Shown here: positions 56,842-64,000 of the stretch, one piece after another
How positions within the stretch are numbered: the stretch's first letter is position 1
Layout: every line of letters begins with the position of its first letter
NCBI RefSeq assembly: GCF_009727055.1
Contig: NC_052355.1
Span: forward strand, 51,039,151 to 51,103,150
From: Benincasa hispida
Taxonomy: Eukaryota > Streptophyta > Magnoliopsida > Cucurbitales > Cucurbitaceae
DNA length: 64,000 nucleotides
Direction: 5' to 3'
The notes under the pieces: model-generated
The model's database searches: none
What the model was told of the DNA's origin: nothing
The model's input: the letters and a program-made list of their open reading frames with translations, nothing else
Program-made: the position numbers and the translations under genes

Positions 56842-59314
56842 ATGTTGTCAGCGTCTGATAGTCAGAATCAAATGATGATCTTTGGAAACAACTCGCCGAT
56901 AAGTTCTTTCTTCTCCTCATCTGTTTCAACTTTGCCTCCCCTAAGCCCTCGAAAAACCTCAAAAACCTCTATCCTAACCAAACCTTTCCACGGTGGGGCA
57001 TCCTCCACCTCCCAGCGACCATCTCGGTCGAAGCCCACCGAAACACCCACAAAACCTCCTTCTAAGACCACCCAACAGCCCAAAATCACCCCTAAACCAA
57101 AACCCAAATCCCCTTCAAAACCTAAGCAGTGCCCTTCGTCATCTACGGCTGCCAATAAGCCATATACCAAGCCCGCCCCACCACCGTTCATTCCAAACAT
57201 CACTCCGGTGGGTGCGATGCATGACCTCATCCCAGTCTACCTCCATAATGCCCCATCACCAGTCGTGTGTCCACCTCCTCCACTTTCAATCCAACCCTTG
57301 GCCACTATCTACCCAGTTGAAACAGATGCGTCCAGCTAACTGCCACGTTCACCTATCATCATCTCATCCCTTGGGTCGCCTCATACCCCTTCAGGCACCC
57401 CACCATTTACTCCACCTAGGCCCAGCTCTAACAGTCCTGCGCCAAAGCATAACCTTAAAGAGTTAGCAGAATTGGCTCGATTGGACGAGCAGGAAGTGTT
57501 TGGTGTTATTTTGGCAAGCCTAAATCAAAGCCAAGAGGAAGAGCAAGTGATGCGTTCCGACCCACCTAACGCATGACTTGAATTGGACAAAGTGGAGCGC
57601 TACGCAATGATGCTCGAAGCAGAATTAGAAGAAGATGATGAAGAAGAAGAAATGGGATTTGGCCCAGACGCGTCACAATCACGCCAAACTGACGCGAATG
57701 AAGGGCCCTTAAAAGCAAGGAGAGTGACAAGAAAGAGAAAATTAATTTTGGAGGAAGAAAATGAGCAGTTAGCATCCGACCCTGAGGATGCAACGCATGG
57801 GAGCTACTCAAGGCACAACGCATTAGAAAAGGAGTTGGAAGATTATCAGCCCGCAAGGCAGGGGAAAAGGAAGACAGCTCTCTAAAGGTAATTGGAGAAC
57901 GAATTGAGAGAGCTAGCACGGGAAGCCAAGGAACATGCAGCGGGGAAACGCAAGGTAACCGACGCGTTACCTAAGAAGATCATGGAAAGAAAGTGTCAAT
58001 TTAATGATATTCTAGCAGAGAAAGGCTTCTTTCCCGAATGCCACCCATTGCCAACATACATAACAAAAACCATAAACGCAATGGGTTAGGGTCAATTCTG
58101 CATTGGGCACACAAGAATTTGGCCCAACCTTGTCCGCCAGTTCTACAGCAATGAGTTTGACATGGAGAAGAATACAACATTTGTTGATGGGGTATTGGTG
58201 TGCTTCTCAACCGATAAGATCAATGAAGTGTTCAATATCGCTAGTAATCCGGACACAGAAGGCAACCGCATCTTGGAGCAACCAACGCCGAGCCAACTTG
58301 AAGATGCGTTAAGAGTGGTAGCCAAGCCTGGAAGCAAGTGGCAAACATCTAGAAATGAAGCAAAGATGCTAGCTTCTAGGAACCTAAACCTAGATGCGAA
58401 TCTATGGTATTATCTGATTAAGAGAAGCATCATGCCTTCAACGCATGATGAAACATTGTCGAAAGAACACGTCTTGGCTATCTATTGTATCATGCAGTGC
58501 ATCCCTTTAGATGTTGGGAGAATAATAAGGGATCAGATCAAGGCCATCAAAACCAAACAAGAGGACAACTGTATTTTCCATGGCTGATCTGTGCACTGAA
58601 TGAACGCGAGGGCATCCCTCTGGGGGATGATCATGAAGAGATCGACGGTTTGATGGACATGAAGTTAATTAGGCGTTTACTTCACGGTTCGCCACATCAG
58701 CATGCCTTACCTCCCAAAGAAGTGGCAACCAGACCTCGATCATCTAAACGCGCCCCCAAAAGAAGACGCATCCAGATAGTTGAACACAACGATGAAGCTT
58801 CAGAGCATGAAGATTACGAAGCAGAGCTTGAACTTACGGATGAAGAAGCGCGGCCAACCCTAAACCTCACTCTCCATGACTCACCAGTGGCCCCGCCAGA
58901 ATAGAGTCTTGATTCAACGCACCAAGAACCTACTAAATAGATCAAGACATCCCTTGTTCCCTTCCTTCACCCTCACGAAGTCTAATTCCCTATTTTGTGC
59001 CTCCTCCAACCATCTTTGAACTAACTGGGTTAGGGTCGCGTAACACAGTAAATTTTGAAGACCCAGTTGGAAGAAGTGAAGAGCCAGCACCACCTCAACG
59101 CAACACTGACCTTGAAGAGTTGAAAACTTTCATCAGTGATCAACTTAGACCATTGGCCGCATCCATCAAAGGTCTTCAACAACAAAACAGGGTTCTAAGA
59201 GATTATTTAAGGCAACAAAAAAAAAGGATACAAGACCAATTTGTTTATACAACGCAGTGCATTAATCAGGTCTTGGTTGGAATGTTTGCCACATCCAATA
59301 CCTGCTCATCTTAG
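56842..59314 (+). pseudogene. Extra ORF downstream of pol: plant-transposon-protein domain
   Basis: A third coding block after pol, as in Athila-type elements, where the position is called env-like. From the ATG at 56842: a Pro/Ser/Lys-rich N-terminus; an acidic and basic stretch (EAELEEDDEEEEMGF, RRVTRKRKLILEEENEQL); then the conserved domain known as putative plant transposon protein (FFPECHPLPTYITKTINAMG, VRQFYSNEFDMEKN, LWYYLIKRSIMPSTHDETLS, VLAIYCIMQCIPLDVGRII). A charged tail and a coiled-coil-like C-terminus follow (ELKTFISDQLRPLAAS, QQNRVLRDYLRQQKKRIQDQ). In-frame stops at 57337, 57574, 57883 and 58087 and frameshifts near 58583 and 58900 break it. No transmembrane segment is seen, so envelope function is not supported. 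Function unknown. Confidence 0.75.
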
Positions 59315-60486
59315 AAACCCTTTGCGCTTTATGGATGAAGACTCTACAGAATAACGCAGGGATGACGCGCCAGCACAATGAAGTTTTAGGGTGTTGGTTA
59401 TTTTGTATTTTGATTTAGTTTATAATCTTTTGTATTTGTTTGATTTGTTTGTTTGTTTCATGTTATTCTATGAAAATGAATGAAAAATTTCTATCATTTT
59501 TTTCCCTTGCGTTTGACCTTAGCATACCTTTTTTTTTTTTCTTTAGCTATTTTCTAGTCTTGTGCTTTGCCTTACCTCAATGATATCAACAATATGAAAT
59601 CTATAAGTATAGAGTAGGCGTTAGGAAAATCAACAAAGCCTAAACTTCTCTAAAAAGACTTCATATTTTCTTTCTAATGCATGCAAGCTTTAATTCAAAA
59701 CTCCTTTTGAAATTCTCAAAGCCTTTTCAAAATTTTGTTTCTCTTTTAGCAATGAGGATTTAGCTCATCTCCAAATTTGGGGATAAGGGAAATCCGAGTT
59801 AAGATGCATCAAACGAGTACATCATAAAGAAAGGGAACAAAATAGGAAAAATGTTAAACGCAACTCCTCTGTCATTACTTCAAAAGAAAAACCTTAAAGT
59901 GACATGAGTTAAAAAGTTGGAACAGGCACTTAGCCGTAGTTGGATACTCACATGATACCCGGGGGGGCAAGCCAAAACGAAGTTAAGTCTCCTAGACCAA
60001 TGCGTCCCATAGAACTTTTCTATCTAGTCTAAAGAAAGTTATATCTTGAAACGCATAAGTATTAGATATGAGTTTAGTTGTGAAGGGTTCTCACCCGTAG
60101 TTGGATGCTGGCATGACACCCGCGGGGGCAAGCCAAAACGAAAGTGGGATACCTTGAACAACGCATGGGTAATTGAAAATTCATATTTTTTCTTTTTATC
60201 CGGCATCTATCTCTAAAAAGTAAAATAAAATAAAAAAGAATCTAACGCATTGTTGGTTTAGAAAAAAACGGGAATGTTTTGAGAAACGAAAGGAATTGTT
60301 GATAAAAGGCTTGCTACACCTAAAACTGAACATTATTCCTTTTAGAAAAGAGTCAATCTGAGTTACATTTTCCAAACTCTTATCTCAAGCTTATAATTGA
60401 ATATGATGAGAGGCGAACTCTGCACACTAAAGATAAGGGAGATAACAAAGAATTATTTTGGAATGCTTGAGGACAAGCATTGTTCA
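59315..60486 (+). mobile_element. Athila-like 3' non-coding region
   Basis: Non-coding. It contains two direct repeats about 155 bp apart: GCCGTAGTTGGATACTCACA...GGGGGCAAGCCAAAACGAAG (about 59932-59982) and CCCGTAGTTGGATGCTGGCA...GGGGGCAAGCCAAAACGAAA (about 60091-60143). It ends GGAATGCTTGAGGACAAGCA, then TTGTTCA at 60486, where relatives continue into a G-rich polypurine tract and the 3' LTR. Confidence 0.75.
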
Positions 60487-60491
60487 TTATC
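60487..60491 (+). repeat. Target-site duplication of the Athila-like insertion (right)
   Basis: TTATC, identical to 49330-49334; the copia LTR resumes here with CTATCATTAAAGAATGAGTG. Confidence 0.9.
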
Positions 60492-61151
60492 CTATCATTA
60501 AAGAATGAGTGAGTTCTTTCTTGTGTAGCTGTGTTCCCAGCTCTCCAATCAGACGAATCCCAAAATGGTAGGCATATTGAGTCAGCGAAACTCACTCTCA
60601 CCCATGCAAATCAAAGGACCGCCCTCATAGGCAGGAGTTCACAACTCACCCAGGGTTCAGATTAAGGCACCTATGGTTATCCTGGTGAAGTGTAAGTCTC
60701 TTCTAGCAACAGTATTATAAAGAGAGTATTCATTTCGTGGTCCAGTCTTATACAAACTCTTTGTATAGGATACCCTCGCTCACATGTCTCCACATGAATG
60801 ATCAGGATCAGATCATTTGTGGTACTTTACAACACTTGTAACAACTACAAAACAGGTCGTATTTGTAGTGTTACCAGGATAAGGTACCTCCTTATCCATC
60901 TACTACATACCATTTAGGTTATCACTTAAACATGATCTACCTGTATGTCTCCACATACATGTTTAAGTTACATAAAATAACCTAGGATCTTAGTTTATTG
61001 AATTGAGTAAATACACATAAAATGATAATTATTATATTGATAACAATTTGTTTATAAAGGTTTACAAATTACGAGAATACGAGGGATTTATGACACCAAT
61101 CCCAACAGTTTATACATTACAACTACAAGATTTAGGACATAAATCCCAACA
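60487..61151 (-). mobile_element. Family-C copia LTR, 5' portion (right of the gypsy insertion)
   Basis: In the minus direction it starts TGTTGGGATTTATGTCC at 61151 and carries GGATAAGGTACC-complement, TGTGGAGACATAC-type and CTTGTGTAGCTGTGTTCCCA text shared with 28441-29357 and 63850-64000. A second TGTTGGGATTGGTGTC word lies 44 bp inside (about 61107), so the LTR start appears partly duplicated. Confidence 0.82.
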
Positions 61152-61261
61152 ATCTTTCGTTTGTCCTAAAGCTAGTGGGGCAGTACAATACAGTAAAGAT
61201 AACTATTACAATACAGTAAAGTAATCAAAATCAATAAACTAGGGTATACTCTATACCCAGT

Positions 61262-61280
61262 AACACTCCCACTTATCTTA
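61262..61280 (-). promoter_or_regulatory. Polypurine-like tract after the family-C pol stop
   Basis: In the minus direction GATAAGTGGGAGTGTTA follows the pol stop directly, the same position and text as in families A and B. Confidence 0.55.
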
Positions 61281-62433
61281 GACAATATGGTGCATATCCT
61301 GTAGATCTAGACTTTCTAGACAACTCTCAAACACTTCAGTTGTAAGAACCTTTGTAAATGGATCGATAATATTATGCTTTGAGTCGATTTTCATGATGGT
61401 CACGTCTCTTCGTTGCACAATCTCCCATTTCATGTGATATTTCCTTTCAATATGCTTCCCTTCTTTATGGCTCCAAGGTTCTTTGGAATTTGCTACAATA
61501 TCACTATTATCACAATAAAGTGTGATGGACAAAGATATATTTGGAACAACTTCCAAATCTATCAAGAACTTCCTAAGCCAAATGACTTCTTTAGAAGCTT
61601 CACAAACAACTATATATTTAGCCTCCTTATCAGTTTGAAAATCAAAGTCAGTGTATCCTATAAGGAACAAATACACAAGCATGTAGTCCCTCGTTCTATT
61701 AAGATACTTGAGGATTATTTTTACTATAGTCCAGTAATCAAATCCTAGATTGGATTGATATCTACTTACTATCTCAACTGCATAACATGTGTCTGACCTA
61801 GTATACAACATGACATACGTTAGGCTACTCAAAATTGATGAATTAGGAATCTGTCTCATTTCCTGAACTTCTTGAGGTGTCTTAGGATATTGTTCCTTAG
61901 ATAATGAAATTCCATGCCTGAAAGGTAGTAAACCCTTATTGAAATCTGCATCAAATATCTTACAAGCATTTTGTCAATATACGATGCCCGAGACAAAGCT
62001 AGCATTTTATTCCTGCGATCCCTAGTTATTTGGATCCCTAGAAAAAACTGTGGTTCACCCAAATCTTTCGTTTGGAATTGAGCAGCCAACCATTTCTTAA
62101 CATTAGTGAATAAACTTACATCATTCCCAATGAGCAAGATTTCATCCACATACAATGCTAGGAAAGCTATCAAATTTTTTATATTCCTTTTGTAAACACA
62201 AGGTTCATCAACATTCTGATCAAAGCCATAAGATTTGATCGCAATATCAAATCTTATATTCCAAGATCTAGATGCTTTTTTCAGCCCATAGATGGACCTT
62301 TTAAGCTTGCAAACCTTTTACTCTTAACCTTGTTAAATGAATCCCTCAAGTTGTTTTATGTAGATACTCTCTTCAAGATTACCATTCAAAAAAACAGTCT
62401 TGACATCATTTCCATATTTCATAGTCATGATCG
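61278..62433 (-). pseudogene. Ty1/copia RT-RNase H remnant (family C)
   Basis: Only the C-terminal part of a copia polyprotein remains. From right to left: the end of the RT fingers/palm (DVKTAFLNGNLEESIY-like text near 62400, with stops); ALYVDEILLIGNDV near 62150, in which the catalytic YVDD reads YVDE; AAQFQTKDLGEPQFFLGIQI; then frameshifts; the connection domain; and RNase H with an in-frame deletion joining YTDFDFQTDK to EAKYIVVCEASKEV, removing about 40 residues including most of the ADSTME block. It ends with PFTKVLTTEVFESCLESLDL and a stop at 61278-61280. gag, protease, integrase and half of RT are deleted. Confidence 0.9.
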
Positions 62434-64000
62434 AAGGGATGGAATCCTGTGAGGAAGCGTATGAATGCCTTTGTGTAACTGAATTCTTTTGGAACAAAAA
62501 CAAAACCAGAGAAAACATAGAACGATAAACATAATTCTAAGCATGCTTTTAAAACATAGAGCTGAAAGGGAAGAGTAAATACTTACCTTTGAAGAAATCA
62601 TTCTTCACGTGCTCCTCTCCTAATGATCACGAACTCGTCCTCCATGTCGTGAGGCCTTCTTCCACGAACACATTAAGAGCACAGAAACTCTTGGACACCA
62701 TCACCGAAGTCTTTCTTACTATTCTCAAAATAAGAATCAAGAAGAAGTTGTGGGCTATTCTAGTTAATTTTGGTAAGAGAATTGGAAGAGAATTTCTTTA
62801 AGAAAGTTTCACAGAGAGAAAGAAGAAAAGAAGAGAGAGTTCACCATTTTTTTTTCACGCATGTTCATGCACATTCAAAAATCCCTCTGTGATTTTATAT
62901 ATGAGAGAGATGAGGGGAGTTATTTTCATAACTGCCTTCATCACATAAAATAACTTCTAGGGAGTTATTTTCCTTTTAATTATATTAAAACAATATAATT
63001 AAATTAAACATTATTTTATATCTCATATAATATAACCTATAGTTTATATCATATCATATATAATATAATCTAACTTTACATTCTCTCATATAACCTATAG
63101 TTTTTAGTATGAATCATATTCATATTAATTTTAAACTATAGTTTTTATATGAATCATATTCATATTAATTTTAAACTATAGTTTTTATACGAATCATATT
63201 CAGATTAATTTTAAACTATAATTTTTATATGAATCTCCTTCATATAATTAATATATGAATCATATTCAAATATTTATCTCTCTTATTAAACTTAATATTA
63301 TAATATATCCATATACATTATATTAATTGCGTATCATACAATTAATTCCCTTCAATTAATTTGAACAATTCAAATTTAATCCAAAATTAATTGTTTCTTA
63401 TTTAACCCTTATTTAGCTAGCAAATGGATCTTATGGACCTACAAATTAAAAGCTCCAATGAATCAATTATACGAGATTAATTAATTAAACTCTTTAAATT
63501 AAATTACTCAACATTCATTAATTGTCAATCACTCCAATAAAGATTGACAGTCGCACTCTTCGCACTATAGATATATTTCTGTGTCCATCGGATATAACCA
63601 ATCAATAATAAGTTGTCCCTACATAGATTTCTCGTAACTACAACCGGGTCAAAATTACCGTTTTACCCATGTAGTTACATCAAACTTCTTAAGTATCACC
63701 GATCGCTCTAATAAATAATTAGTTATAGTCCAATTATAAACTAGACCCCTCTCTAACCATTGAGAGATTGAGGCATCTCATTGTTTAAGACACGAAATCA
63801 ACCCTTAAAGGAGCAATTCATCTACTTACCCTAACAATGAGAATGAGTGAATTCCATCTTATATAGCTGTGTTCCCAGCTCCCCACTCGAACGAATTCTA
63901 AAATGGTAGGTATATTGAGTCGGCGAATCTAGCTAGTCTCACCCATGCAGATCAAAGGACCGTTCTTATAGGTAGGAGTTCACGACGCACTCAAGATTAA
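62434..64000 (-). mobile_element. Family-C copia 5' LTR, partial (runs off the window)
   Basis: In the minus direction its end (...CTTCCTCACAGGATTCCATC, about 62440) is joined directly to mid-RT sequence; primer binding site, leader, gag, protease and integrase are deleted between. It aligns with 47935-49334 and then 60487 onward: AGATATATTTCTGTGTCCAT, TCTACTTACCCTAACAATGA, AGCTGTGTTCCCAGCTCCCC. AT-rich repeats (TATGAATCATATTCATATTA three times) lie at 63105-63240. The short ORF at 62589-62801 is not a gene. Confidence 0.82.
63100..63250. repeat. Short tandem repeats in the family-C LTR
   Basis: Three to four units of about 45-50 bp, each with ACTATAGTTTTTATATGAAT then CATATTCATATTAATTTTAA, run from about 63105 to 63240. 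A related, shorter array lies at 48560-48650 in the other LTR. Confidence 0.7.

Larger units (their letters stand above)
49335..60486 (+). mobile_element. Athila-like Ty3/gypsy element, one LTR only, perfect TSD
   Basis: An 11,152-bp insertion in a copia LTR, flanked by the exact 5-bp duplication TTATC (49330-49334 and 60487-60491). Order: 5' LTR (49335-50887), primer binding site (50894-50911), gag, protease, RT, RNase H, integrase, a downstream extra ORF, and a 3' non-coding region. It ends GCTTGAGGACAAGCATTGTTCA at 60486, the text normally found just before the polypurine tract and 3' LTR; both are absent. All reading frames are broken. AACGCA is strongly enriched throughout. Confidence 0.9.

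Noticed and set aside
57566..57919. Antisense ORFs across the gypsy extra ORF
   Set aside because: The plus-strand frame carries the recognisable domain; the minus frames are shadows.

Overview
This is a plant nuclear window, AT-rich and dominated by transposable elements. It contains one convincing host gene, a two-exon leucine-rich-repeat receptor-like kinase of the ZAR1/LRR-III type (exons 36012-37509 and 39699-40339, + strand). The plant origin follows from this receptor architecture and from plant-type Ty1/copia, Ty3/gypsy (Athila-like), Mutator-like (MULE) and hAT/MITE elements. A dicot fits the sequence; a cucurbit is only a hunch.

Layout. 1-11482: a copia family (A) with 2.2-kb LTRs in a tandem LTR-internal-LTR-internal-LTR arrangement, broken by deletions and abutting a truncated LTR of a second copia family (B). 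11483-12558: LTR scraps. 12559-20665: a short-LTR copia remnant on the minus strand (LTR, primer binding site, leader, start of gag), split by a MULE at 13132-19841. The MULE has 125-bp terminal inverted repeats and a degenerate 9-bp target duplication. It holds a decayed transposase, 1605 bp of which is repeated exactly across a single N, most likely an assembly artefact. 20846-28205: a family-B copia element on the minus strand, then an inverted family-B LTR. 28206-29357: further LTR fragments. 29365-35880: intergenic DNA with MITEs. 36012-40339: the receptor kinase. 40340-45100: intergenic DNA with second copies of the same two MITE types plus a hAT MITE. 45126-64000: a third copia family (C) on the minus strand, again with one LTR shared by two internal regions. 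That shared LTR is interrupted at 49335-60486 by an 11.15-kb Athila-like gypsy element.

The kinase is the only apparently intact gene. Every retroelement and transposase frame is broken by stops, frameshifts or deletions. Two of the four reverse transcriptases also carry changed catalytic aspartates.

Most worth a second look: (i) the Athila-like insertion has a perfect 5-bp target duplication but no 3' LTR; (ii) the hexamer AACGCA is strongly over-represented throughout that element, in LTR, coding and non-coding parts alike; (iii) degenerate arrays of a palindromic ACGATCG word occur in the family-A LTR and leader; (iv) two exact duplications abut N gaps; (v) two copia families share one LTR between two internal regions; (vi) two MITE families sit as opposite-orientation pairs on either side of the kinase gene.
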